DNA from: Stomorhina lunata
Taxonomy: Eukaryota; Arthropoda; Insecta; Diptera; Rhiniidae
DNA: 64,000 bases
Direction: 5' to 3'
Assembly: GCA_933228675.1 (NCBI GenBank)
Contig: OW121741.1
Span: 59,004,037 to 59,068,036, forward strand
The position numbers were made by a program, and so were the translations under genes. The stretch's first letter is position 1. Each line of letters begins with the position of its first letter. Under the pieces are notes generated by a model, which had not been told where the DNA came from, did not search any database, and worked only from the letters and a program-made list of their open reading frames with translations. Shown here piece after piece: positions 21,521 to 32,579 of this stretch.

Positions 21521-24045
21521 TTTTTATACCCTTCACCAATAGGTGAAAGGGTATTATAAGTTTGTGATTCCGTTTGTAATTTTTTTATTAGTGATCGTAG
21601 ACCCCATAAAAATTATACCGATCGACTCAGAATCGGGAGGAGAATCGATTAAGCGATGTGCGTCTGTCTGTCTGTTGAAATCAAGTTTCTGAAGCCCCTG
21701 GAGGATGGACTTACATAAATTATATATCAGATTTTAGGAAATTCTCCCGCAATGAACGCTATTAAATTTCATTAAAATCGGTTTATAAACACCGAAAATA
21801 TCGAAAAAATACCAAAAATTAGACGAAAATTTGAAAATGTTTGATTGAAACACACTTTTAAATAACAGGAGAAAAAAGATACTCCTGGTGTACATGTGAT
21901 AATATGTTATATATCAGATTGTAGGAAATATTTTCCCAAAGCACTCTGTAAAATTTTATCAAAATCGGTCCAAATTGCCCAAAGTACACATTAGAGAATG
22001 TTTGTTAAAAAAATTAAATGCAGAAATAGGAAAAACTATCCTCCTTTAGTACGGACCTACATACATTTTATATCAGATTTTAGGAAATTCCCCCACCAAG
22101 CACGTTATTAAATTTAATCAAAAGCGGTCTATAAACAATTGAGATATCGCCATAACACTACATTTGATGTACAGCAAATTGCCCAAAGTACGTGTCTAAG
22201 AAATTTTGTTTATATTTTGTAAGTGTTGTTTCAGCGATATCTCAGGTGTTTATGGACCGATTGTGATGAAATTTGACATCGTTCTTTATGGGAGGATTTT
22301 CTAAAATCTGATATATATACTCCACAAATTTGATTATGAATACCATTCAAATTGTACCGATCAGCTCAGAATCGGCACAAGAATCGATTTCGCGACCTCC
22401 GTCCGTCTGTCCGTCCGTCTGTTTGTTTGTCCGTCGGTCTACATGTCCGTCCGTCTACCTGTCTGTCCTTTTTTCTGTTGTAGTCAAGTTTTTGGAGCTC
22501 CTGTTTTGTCGATATCTCAGATGTTTATTTTGATGAAGTTTAATAGCGTCCTTCGCAGGGGATTATCTAAATCCTGATGCATTCTGAAATTTGTGGTAGA
22601 TATAATTTAGCGTTTAAGCGATGGTGTTTTGATCGACAATGTTGAAATTCAGGGTGGGACAATTCAGGAGCTCCACAAATCTGGTTTTAGCAGACAGACA
22701 CACTGCATTTATCTTAATTTTGTGTCTGACTTTTGAACATTATGATAACATTTGAGAATGTATTATATATCAAATTATAGGTAATCTTCCTAGGAAGTAC
22801 AAAAATGCAACTAATTACATGATATCCGTTCAAAACCTACATATGTATGTAAGTATCTCACATATCAACAAAAATTTAAATTTTTTAATTGCAATTGGGA
22901 GAAATCCGTTCACGTTTGACAATTGATCCCGTATAACATCGCCTAAGGCAATCTCTTAGTAGCTAATAAATGACAAATTATAATAGAAACGATGATGACA
23001 TTTAGTATAAAGACGTTGTACAATATTGATATTCAGGACAATAGCGCCTAAAATAAACTTTCTAGAGGGACAACATTTGACAAAAGTATTTCTGATCTCT
23101 TGAAAAGTTCGATATTGAAAATGGGCGAGCTCTATTAACATTTAGTGAAATCTCCCATATAAACCCGACCGGGAATCGATTTAATGCTGATAAATTAAAT
23201 CACATTAAAATTGCACAAAGAACTAGAGCAAAACTTTCCAAACATCCATCGGACAGATCAAAAGAACTATACATCCCAAATATTATTGATGAAGTGTTCA
23301 TTTTAATTAATTAACTAACTTCAAATTAATAAGTAAACTTTTCCGACAAAGCTGATAACCATCCATTCAAAAGCTATATATTTCACGTATGTATCTAAAA
23401 CTAAGAGTGTATACCCTATAATTTTAAGGCTTGTATACATTGACAATCATTGTTAAAGCTTTGACCTAAATCAGTCCGCTAACTTCAGAGTTTTACATAA
23501 CTAATCAAGAACTTTTACTAGTTGGATAATTCGTACGAATTAAAGTGCACAACCCTCACTGGGCACAGCGTTTTTGGGTTGCATGTCAGAATACTTAAAC
23601 TTCATCAAATCGATGTGCTATTGCAAATCTAAGGGCATCTACATTTTGAAGCATCTTTTCTGCATGGTTTATTTGGTCTATCGAACTTTATTAAATGTTC
23701 GTAAAATATGTGTCTATTTTATTTCGAAGATACTGGCTGGCTTTAATATGCATTCTCTACTTGTAGTCTAGTAATCATTATCTTTCACAAAGGGACCACT
23801 TTAGAACCCAAGTGAAGCTTCCCTAGACATCAGCCACCTGCCCAACCTAACCTTTGGGTGCATAACTATTCTAGATGATGACGCCACCGAAAAGGTTTTC
23901 GTTTTCCGACTCTTAATTTTAAAGACTCTTTGCATATAATACTAGTATAACCAAATTTTGCTAGGAATTACATTAAGTACTTTTGGAACACCATTGGTGA
24001 AGGGTATCCAAGATTCGGCAAAGCCGAATATACCACTCTTACTTG
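21521..24045 (-). repeat. Family X, copy X2 (apparently full length)
   Basis: Read on the minus strand it starts CAAGTAAGAGTGGTATATTC at 24045 and ends with a hairpin-forming TACCCTTTCACCTATTGGTG, then AAGGGTATAAAA at 21521. It contains all X blocks, including the CCGT/CTGT microsatellite (22398-22470). It is the best reference copy here: about 2.5 kb, without nested insertions that I can see. No coding frame. Confidence 0.7.
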
Positions 24046-24155
24046 TTTTTGTTGTTTTTATGTAAACAAAAATTATTTTCTTTTGCTTCTATAAAGAAAA
24101 CATTACTTTTTAGAAATGTATATTCAGCATAGTATATTTTTTATAAAAACAATTT

Positions 24156-25212
24156 AAAAACTTACTTTTTCTATAGAAAAACTTACTTTTTCTATAGAAA
24201 AACTTACTTTTTCTATAGAAAAACTTACTTTTTCTATAGAAAAACTTACTTTTTCTATAGAAAAACTTACTTTTTCTATGGAAAAATTTACTTTTTCTAT
24301 AGAAAAACTTACTTTTTCTATGGAAAAATTTACTTTTTCTATAGAAAAACTTACTTTTTCTATAGAAAAACTTACTTTTTCTATAGAAAAACTTACTTTT
24401 TCTATAGAAAAACTTACTTTTTCTATAGAAAAACTTACTTTTTCTATAGAAAAACTTACTTTTTCTATAGAAAAACTTACTTTTTCTATAGAAAAACTTA
24501 CTTTTTCTATAGAAAAACTTACTTTTTCTATAGAAAAACTTACTTTTTCTATAGAAAAACTTACTTTTTCTATAGAAAAACTTACTTTTTCTATAGAAAA
24601 ACTTACTTTTTCTATAGAAAAACTTACTTTTTCTATAGAAAAACTTACTTTTTCTATAGAAAAACTTACTTTTTCTATAGAAAAACTTACTTTTTCTATA
24701 GAAAAACTTACTTTTTCTATAGAAAAACTTACTTTTTCTATAGAAAAACTTACTTTTTCTATAGAAAAACTTACTTTTTCTACAGAAAAACTTACTTTTT
24801 CTATAGAAAAACTTACTTTTTCTATAGAAAAACTTACTTTTTCTATAGAAAAACTTACTTTTTCTATAGAAAAACTTACTTTTTCTATAGAAAAACTTAC
24901 TTTTTCTATAGAAAAACTTACTTTTTCTATAGAAAAACTTACTTTTTCTATAGAAAAACTTACTTTTTCTATAGAAAAACTTACTTTTTCTATAGAAAAA
25001 CTTACTTTTTCTATAGAAAAACTTACTTTTTCTATAGAAAAACTTACTTTTTCTATAGAAAAACTTACTTTTTCTATAGAAAAACTTACTTTTTCTATAG
25101 AAAAACTTACTTTTTCTATAGAAATCTTACTTTTTCTATAGAAAAACTTACTTTTTCTATAGAAAAACTTACTTTTTCTATAGAAAAACTAACTTTTTCT
25201 ATAGCAAAAACT
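24156..25212. repeat. 21 bp palindromic minisatellite, about 50 copies
   Basis: The unit is ACTTACTTTTTCTATAGAAAA. Each unit contains the perfect 16-base palindrome TTTTTCTATAGAAAAA, separated by CTTAC. CTATAG centres run every 21 bp from 24171 to 25199, with one 20 bp unit near 25121 and rare variants (CTATGG near 24276 and 24318, CTACAG near 24779). Because 21 is divisible by three and no stop falls in one frame, a 287-residue 'protein' of SIEKLTF repeats appears; this is a by-product. Very low divergence suggests recent amplification. Confidence 0.95.
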
Positions 25213-25621
25213 TATTTTATTTTTAAAGAAAAAGATTGTTTTAATTAGAATATGTATTTTTTATTTAGAAAGCGTTTTTTTTTTCTTTAAAAAACGTGCT
25301 TTTACATAGAAAAAAATTTAAGTTTATTTTTCTACTAAAAAAAATCAAATATTTTCTATAAAAACGATTGAATGTTTAGCGTAAAAATAATTATTCTAAC
25401 ATTCAATCTCACAGTGTATCTAAAAAAAACAATAACAAAAAATACAAAAAAATTAACAAAACTTATAACAGCCTCCACGCGTGTGCATCCGTCAAAGGTT
25501 GAATGACGACTAAATAAATGAGAATAAGAAAACTTCTGGCAAGCGTCGCGCCATATTTAAATCCTTGATAGGCAACTTAGCACCAAGGGGCCGAACACCA
25601 ATCGTCATTTTCACTTACACA
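25213..25621. other. Unassigned AT-rich sequence
   Basis: AT-rich DNA following the minisatellite. The first 150 bp still contain decayed 'ttttctatagaaaa'-like words. It becomes less AT-rich at 25470-25610. No gene, hairpin or repeat recognised. Confidence 0.5.
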
Positions 25622-26936
25622 CAGTGTTGCCACGTCAGGTGTAATTACACATATCATGTGTAATTTTTATTTTCATGTGTAGCCGATGTGTAATTGGCTG
25701 CATGTGTAATTCATGTGTAATTTCAATTTTTGTCATTTTAAAGTGCACTAACAGTTTTCAAAACTTGTATTTTAAAAAATAAATGTATGTGCGTCCCATT
25801 CGAAATCGAAATAATGCATATAATGCAAACTTTTTATTCTAACTACATATAAATGTAGGTTTTAAAATGGGAAATCAACCATTCAGATTAAAATATATAT
25901 GTTTATTAGAGAATGTGATATATTGGTATAGCTACTCATGAATCTTTGACCACAATTTATATTTCGGGAAAAAAATATACTCCATCATTTTCGAGTATTT
26001 TATTATTGTCAAATTAAAACAATCACTGCTGTTCTGTATTCCGAATCAGATAGATTTTATGCGAAATCGGAAAATTCCGTAAGTTTTAGCTGTTCTGTAT
26101 TCCATTTTCGAATAATTTTTTGCGTTTTATTTCGAGTAGAAAAACGTCAGTGGAATCAAACTGAATCAAGTTTTTTTTAAATAAAATTCCCCTGAAGCAT
26201 GAAAACAACGATTGTGTACTTTAAATTGATATGTTTTCTTTTATTTTTCATATTACTTATATAACTTTTCAAACAAAAATTCTTAAAAATTATTAACTAA
26301 AAATTTGTCTATAAATTTCAACAAAAACACTCGGAATCACAAAAAAAGTAGAAGAAGAAGCACAAAAAATGCAAATGTTTTTTTCATCAATAAAAGAAAT
26401 ATATGGACAAAAAAATATTAGACTGGATAAATAAAATTAAAACTTAATTTTTAACATATAACACGCATTAAATTACTTCTTATTTTAATAAGAAAAATGA
26501 AAAATAAAAACACAACAAAATATTTTTTTTTTAATATGGCGACAACAATTTTTATTTTGTTCGAAAAACCATCAGTGCCACATTAAACTAACATTTTGCT
26601 GTACATATCAATTGAGAGCGGCAGCACTACAAAAATGATGATGCCAACCTAGTTGCATACAAATTTTTTAATTTTCATTTGCCTTTAACTGAATTTATAA
26701 TAAACAAAACTCACATTTAATTGTTAATTAAAATTAATTTAGTAATATTTGTATATCTTCTGATCTTGAAAAAAACAATAAATTTAAAAATTATTTTTAG
26801 TTATATATGTTCCAAGACATATGGCACCAGCCGCACAACTGTGCAAACATATGGCATCTTTAAAAATAATGTAAACAAAGAAATAACGTATAAAAAAAAA
26901 AAAAACAATTTAAAAATTTTGGAAAAATAATTGAAA

Positions 26937-27997
26937 ATGTGAGTAAAAATTAAAATGTGAGTTAAAATAGTTAATAACGATATATTTTTCAGGGGAAAGC
27001 ACAGAAATGCTGCACAAGACGACATATTTGTTAACTTTTTCAAAATACACCCAGACTTGGCGCGCGGTTTTGTTAAGGGTGACAAAGTTGTCCAAGATAA
27101 GTTGTGGGAGCAGTTAACAACTGACCTGAATAGTGCAGGTCCACCAATAAAAGACGTGGCGAATTGGAAAAAAGTAAGTGCTATTAATTTGATTCTAGTT
27201 GATTTTTCCGTCGTCCCATGTAAAATTTTTATTTCTATAAATTTCCCAACAACTTTTTCACGATTATTTTAATTAAATAATTTTTAGGCCTGGATAGACT
27301 GGAGGGGATACATCAAAAAAAAGCTTAGCCATAATAAATTGGAAGGTCGGCAAACAGGTGGAGGTGTATATAACCAATATATTTTAAGCCATGCGGAAGA
27401 CGAATTAAGTGTTATATGTGGTTTCTACAAAGTTGTTGACGGTATCGAAAACGCCAGGAGTTTTGGTGGAGAAAAAGAAAAACTCGATAGCCAAAACCTT
27501 TTACCATCCACATCATCATCCATCGCTTCTGCCCCCGCATCGCCTGTACTACAAACTTCAAACCCAAAAAAAGAAAAAGTGATTTAAATTTAGACGAATT
27601 AATGGAAAATGAAAACCAAAATTTAAAAAATATAGGTGATGAAATTCACAAACTTAACGAGGCTAAAAATGGTAATAGATCAGTTCTGGTGAACATAAAT
27701 AGTAAATTAGACCAAATTTGTAACACATTAAATAATATTGGAAATAAATATGATACCATAATTGACCTACAAAACAAAAATTTGGAAGAGACCATTCGAA
27801 GCAACAAGCAAAATGAAATAGTTATTGAACTGAAGAAGCAGAAATTAAATGAGATCATTCGAAACAATGCCAAAAAGGAAAAACATTACATTGAAATTCA
27901 AAAGCATATGGTGAGCAAATTGGAGACTAAACTGCAAATAATTGATCTCGAAAAGCAAAAATTTGAAGCTGTGACTGGCGAAAAGTTAAAGCAATAG
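26937..27997 (+). CDS. Harbinger Myb/SANT-like DNA-binding protein (one frameshift)
   Basis: This is the accessory protein that, in PIF/Harbinger systems, binds the element ends and helps the transposase enter the nucleus. The predicted exons are AT at 26937-26938 (start codon split by a 54 bp intron, GTGAGT to TTCAG), 26993-27173, and 27288 onward (114 bp intron, GTAAGT to TTTTTAG). Residues about 8-75 form a Myb/SANT-like domain of the zeste/MADF-like type with conserved Trp (KLWEQLTTDL, VANWKK, AWIDWRGYIKKKL). A Ser/Thr/Pro linker follows. At about 27570 the frame closes early (NPKKEKVI, stop at 27587). One extra base in the A-run there would continue into the next frame through PKKRKSD, a nuclear-localisation-like motif. 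That frame goes on as a coiled-coil rich in N, K, E and I ending at 27997, about 297 residues in all. Either a real 1-base loss or a homopolymer error. Confidence 0.75.
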
Positions 27998-28164
27998 ATT
28001 TTTTTTAAGTAAAATGTTAATTATTTTGTAATGCCTGCTAGAATTATTTATATATTTCGTGGAAAATAAGTGCCTGAATTCTGTGTTATTATAAATTAGT
28101 TTTATTTTTTTTTTATAATAAAATATGAATGAATTTTAACAAAAAGTTCTAATTGTTTTATTAT

Positions 28165-29333
28165 TTAATTATTTAATAAGCTAGTTGCGATATTGTTCCT
28201 TATAGCAGAAGCTTCAGTGCTAGCAACTAATTCATTCTCATCAGGATCGTCTTCATTATCTTCCGTATTGAAATCAGGATTGGTTAAGTCATCATCTGGA
28301 ACATTAAAAGTTTTACATACATTATGGAGAGCACAGCAAACGTTGATTATTTTTACAACTTTATGTGGTGCGTAGTGCAACAATGCATTTTGTAAGCATC
28401 TGAAACGGGCTTTTAAGTTGCCTATTGTCCTTTCCACTATGTTTCTAGCGGCGCAGTGTTTTTTATTAAAATTGTGTTCAGGCGAACCAAAAACAGTATT
28501 TCTATACGGGGTCATTAGAATGGTTTGTAATGGGTAGCCTGAGTCTCCCAAAAGAAACCCATTTTGCACGTTGTCTTCATAAAAACGTTTTGCCTCGCTC
28601 ATGCTCCAAATGAAAGAGTCATGACATGACCCTGGCCGACAAGCATCAACTGATCGAATTTTCATTTTATAATCGCAAATCTGCAATGAAAAATGGTAAA
28701 TAAATTAAAGAATTTCCCAATTAAAATAACTTACAATCATAGCATTTAGGCTGAAGTAGCCTTTTCGATTATAATATAGTGATTCATAACATGATGGCTT
28801 AATTATTCGGATATGAGTGCCGTCTACACATCCTAGAACATTAGGCAATCCGTACTTTTGTAAAAAGTATGACTTGGAAGCTTTTCTTTCAGCTTCATCC
28901 ATTGCTAGCTTGATCCAAGTAGAGCACAGTTCATTTTCCATTGCATTAATGACATTCCAAAGGATCTTAGACATTGTGCTGCGACCAATACTTATATGTA
29001 TATCGTTGGCCACTACGCTCTGAAACCCTCCTACAGCCAAAAAACGTAGAGTTGAAGCTATTTGTATAATGCTAGGAATTGAACTACTTTTTAAAAATAA
29101 TCCAATTTTCTCAAGGATCATTAAAAAAGCTCCTTTATTTACACGAAAATGTCCAATAAAACTTTAAGACACAAACATTAATTCACGAAATTCTAAAATA
29201 AATTTTCTACTTACGATGATTCTCTCATTGTCATAGGATTGGAAAAATCTCTCAGACTACGTCTTCTGATATTTTCTTCTCTAATTTTGCGACGATTCAG
29301 TTCCAAAAAACTCAAAACAAAAGCTCCAGGCAT
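28165..29333 (-). CDS. PIF/Harbinger transposase (HARBI1-like DDE endonuclease), intact
   Basis: Three exons are inferred: 29333-29215, 29161-28735 and 28680-28165. Introns of 53 and 54 bp have GTAAGT donors and AG acceptors (TTGCAG for the second). Their sum, 1062 bp, encodes 353 residues, the usual size for HARBI1-like proteins. The DDE_Tnp_4 domain shows LGCVDGTHIRI (first Asp), LLGDSGYP (second Asp) and the C-terminal ARNIVERTIGNLKARF (catalytic Glu), then the CCALHNVC motif typical of the family. The N-terminus is basic (LELNRRKIREENIRRRS). No stop or frameshift is seen. It faces the Myb-like partner and probably acts with it at the 18 bp ends. An upstream promoter is not evident. Confidence 0.88.
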
Positions 29334-30370
29334 TTTTTTATATGACACTTCTTTTTTGTTTATATGTTTGAGGCAAAACATATGTTTTTTGTATGTTCGA
29401 AACTTCGAAAAATGTGAAAAATATGGGAAATGCAGAACAGCAAATTTCCCAATTTTTCTATTACGAATAATTTGACAATTCCACTCGGAATGATTCCACT
29501 CTGAATACAGAACAGCAGTGAATATTTAATTTAAGTGACGATATTTATTCAATTGCGGATATTGTTGACCCCAAATTTGTCCAAACTTTCTAACTTCAAT
29601 CATTATATGTGACCTTTTACGAGAAAAGGAACCTAGTGTACGAAAAACGGGCTTAGAGTTAGCAGTGGATTCTGGTACCTAAAAGGGTTTAGAATAAGAT
29701 GAAATGAGTTAGATTTCTGATAAAAAAAATTATTTGCCATAAAAACGTACAAAACGAACTTGGGAAAATCGATAAAAATTAGAAAAATATTAAAATTTTA
29801 TTTTTTTAGTTTTTCTCAAAACTTTATTTTCATACACTTGGTCCCTTTTCTCGGAGAAGTTGACACATATGTTTAATAAACAGATTTTAATTCTCCAATG
29901 TCGATTTGCAAACTCTTGACATGCACTTTTCGATTTTGAAACTTTTGGCCTTTGGAGCCAGAAGATTATTGGATAAAAGTTTTTGATTTAAATAATTTCT
30001 TGGAGATAGATTGTTTCCTACTTTGCAAAAATTTATTAATGGTGGACCAATTTTTGAACCTACACAAAAAATGTTAAACAAGAAGTGGAAGATTTTCAAT
30101 ATAGTCGTTATTTATTTCCTTTTGTTTATTTTTAAGTGCTAAGTAACGATTTGAAATAGTATACATTTATTGCTTTTAAAATAAAAAAACGATGAACATT
30201 AATTTAAAAAACTACAAATAATTTTTGTTTGATTATTAACACAAAAAAAAATTGATTAAATTAAATTCAAAACATGTTATTTTGCCAAAAAATCATGTGT
30301 AATTCCTAATTTCATGTGTAATTTTGACACGATCCATGTGTAATTTAACATTTGGTTGGTGGCAACACTG

Positions 30371-31393
30371 CTTACACAACACGAACCAAAAAGAAAAAAC
30401 AAACTTAACTACGAAAAATACTCATTTGTATTATAACAGTCAATGAATAAGGTTCTTTGTCGCTTTATTTTAAAATTTGCAACAACAAAACACATGCAAA
30501 CGAGAACAAGAAAATATTTATTTTTTCTTAGTCTCTTTATTTGTAAAATCACCAATACATTGATATTTCCTATATTCTCTTTTTGCCTATCATGAATTTA
30601 AATAATTTTCGTTGTGCTAAATCGTTTAATTCGGTTTGTATGAGAGCTTTGATCTAATGTGGAAAAATTATTGCAAAATTTAAATTCTATATAATATATA
30701 TTGTATGGAATTGTAGTACTTGTAGGTTAGGTCAACATTAAGCGAAAACGGAAAGCGATTACATAGAAAATAGCCACGATATGCTGACTGCTATTATAAT
30801 GTATGTAATTTAATTTATCAGCATTAAAGAAATTCCCGGACGGGGTTATATGAAAGCTTTCACTAAATGTGAACCGAGTTCGCCCATTCTCAATACCGAA
30901 CTTTTTCAAGAGATCAGAAATATTTTTGTTAAAAATTGTCCCTCTAGAAAGTTTTTTTAAGCGCCATCGAGCTTTCCTCTAACGAAAAGACGAACAGAAA
31001 GAGCTATAGTCAAATGGTGACCGATTGAGAAGAAATTTTGCATACTGGCTGGTATTCACATGATGGTATTCTTGTGCTAAATTTAATAATAATTATTTAT
31101 TCTCATTAAAGTGGCTTTCAGATGGAATTTAAGCCTTTAAGAGGTTTATATAGGAGGTATGACTAAATGTGAACCGAATTCCATGATATTTCAAATGCTG
31201 AATAACGATCACGCATATCATATTCTAAGCTGCATTTTATGTACTTTCTAGGAAGATTACTTATAATTTAATATTAATACATACATACTTAATATTATCA
31301 TAATGTTCAATAGAGCGGTTCGCCTTCCATACAAAAAAAGTTGTATCAGTCACCCCTAGGGTCAAAGATAATATTAAAACAATTCTAAAAAAA
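30371..31393 (+). repeat. Unassigned flank and family X interior fragment
   Basis: From 30371 to about 30720 I see nothing recognisable. From about 30720 to 31330 the sequence matches X interior blocks in plus orientation ('attcccgg(a/t)cggggttatatg', 'gtccctctagaaagttt', 'cctaggaagattac'). No gene. Confidence 0.55.
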
Positions 31394-32182
31394 CAAGTAA
31401 GAAAGTGCTATAGTCGGTCAAGCCTGACCATACGATACCCTTCACCACTAATGTCAAAGGTGTTCTTTTTCCTGTATAAAGACAAATATTTGCTAAATTT
31501 TGCCATCATACATATTCTCAAAACTTATGCATTTAGCTGTTTCCGTCATTTGGACTTATATGAGAGCTAGGGTAAAATGTGGACCGATTATCCCGAAATT
31601 TGGTAAATTGATTACAGTTATTACAAAAATTATGTATGCAAAAAATAAACTTAAAATTCTCATTGTCTTCGGATTTAGGAGCGTTTTAGTGAATTTTGTC
31701 TCTTTAGTGCGTTTTGAGAAAAGAGTTTGTATGGGAGCTATGGTCAAATGTGGACCGATTTCAACGAAATTTGGTACAGTAATTTAAGTTTACATAAGCA
31801 GTATTTGTTTAAAATTTCATGAAAAAATATTGATTTTTGTGGCGAATATATCAATTTCGGGAAATGGGACCTATGGGAGGTACCATAAATAATGGACCGA
31901 TTTTGACGAATTTCAATAGCCATTGTCCCATTATCACAAAAATGATCTGTGCCAAATCTCATCAAATTATCTTAAGAATTGCGACCTGTAGTTTGATTAC
32001 AAGGTTTACATGGGGGTCCAGCCAGCCAGCCGGACGGACGGACATCGCTAAATCGACTCAGAAAGTGATTCTAAGCGTATTGGTATACTAAATGATGGGT
32101 CTAAGACAAATATTTCTATGCGTTACATACATCAGCACAAACTTATAATACCCTTTCCACCTATGGTGGTGAAGGGTATAAA
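31394..32182 (+). repeat. Short family X relative (X-B), copy 1
   Basis: It begins CAAGTAAGAAAGTGCTATAG with 'TCGGTCAAGCCTGACC' and ends with hairpin CCTTTCCACCTATGGTGGTG, then AAGGGTATAAAA. It is about 0.79 kb. It shares its terminal logic with family X but has a different body with phrases such as 'gagctatggtcaaatgtggaccgatttcaacgaaatttggtac'. An inverted copy lies at 41809-42586. Non-coding. Confidence 0.8.
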
Positions 32183-32195
32183 AAATATTTTTTTA

Positions 32196-32530
32196 CCTCG
32201 CCTTTTAGTATTTTTTTCACTGTGTCGCCATTTTAAGTTCGATCACAACATTTTTATATCGGTGTTCGCGGCTCTGTAAGGGCTACATTTTCTCTCTTTT
32301 ATAGTTTTTTACTATCACGTCAATTTATAATCATAATTTAAAAAAACAGATTTGTACTCGATTCGATTAGTTTGGGTACGAATCGAATTTTGAAAAATTA
32401 TGACTAAAAATTGACGTGGTAGTAAAAAACTACCAAAGTGAGAAATGTAGCCCTTACAAGCTGAACACCGATAAAGTGTTATGATCGGACTAAAGATGGC
32501 GACACAGTTAACAAAATACAAAAAGGGCGG
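32196..32530. mobile_element. Palindromic TA-flanked MITE
   Basis: The two halves are imperfect reverse complements of about 150 bp each: 'cactgtgtcgccat' with 'atggcgacacagt', 'tcggtgttc' with 'gaacaccga', 'gtaagggctacattt' with 'aaatgtagcccttac', 'ttttttactatcacgtcaatt' with 'aattgacgtggtagtaaaaaa'. The tip is around 'attcgattag...cgaatcgaat' (32358-32390). TA flanks both ends (32194-32195, 32531-32532), suggesting a Tc1/mariner- or pogo-type TA target. No ORF. Confidence 0.82.
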
Positions 32531-32579
32531 TATTATATATATATAAAAAAATGTTTTAGAATTATTTTTACATTTTTTT

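Larger units (their letters stand above)
26024..29520 (-). mobile_element. PIF/Harbinger DNA transposon, nearly intact
   Basis: The ends are perfect 18 bp inverted repeats CACTGCTGTTCTGTATTC / GAATACAGAACAGCAGTG, flanked by AAT on each side (26021-26023, 29521-29523), a 3 bp duplication as in PIF/Harbinger. A subterminal extra copy of GCTGTTCTGTATTCC lies near 26088. It carries the two genes typical of the superfamily in convergent orientation: a Myb/SANT-like DNA-binding protein (plus strand) and a DDE transposase (minus strand). The 3' ends are separated by about 170 bp (27997 to 28165). The empty site can be reconstructed from hAT copy 1. Confidence 0.93.
25622..30370 (-). mobile_element. 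Non-autonomous hAT element, copy 2, split by Harbinger
   Basis: It has the same 12 bp terminal repeats (CAGTGTTGCCAC / GTGGCAACACTG) and an exact 8 bp duplication CTTACACA (25614-25621, 30371-30378). Its interior matches copy 1 in reverse: ATTACACATG words, 'gcaattgaataaatatcgtcacttaaatt', 'ggtaccagaatccactgctaa'. Removing 26024-29520 plus one AAT restores continuity with copy 1, confirming that Harbinger inserted into this element. Confidence 0.9.

Noticed and set aside
24278..25141. A 287-residue protein of SIEKLTF repeats
   Set aside because: It is the translation of the 21 bp minisatellite. The period divides by three and lacks stops in this frame; there is no coding context on either side.
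24156..25212. CRISPR array
   Set aside because: There are no unique spacers: unit and spacing are the same sequence repeated. The context is eukaryotic transposon DNA.
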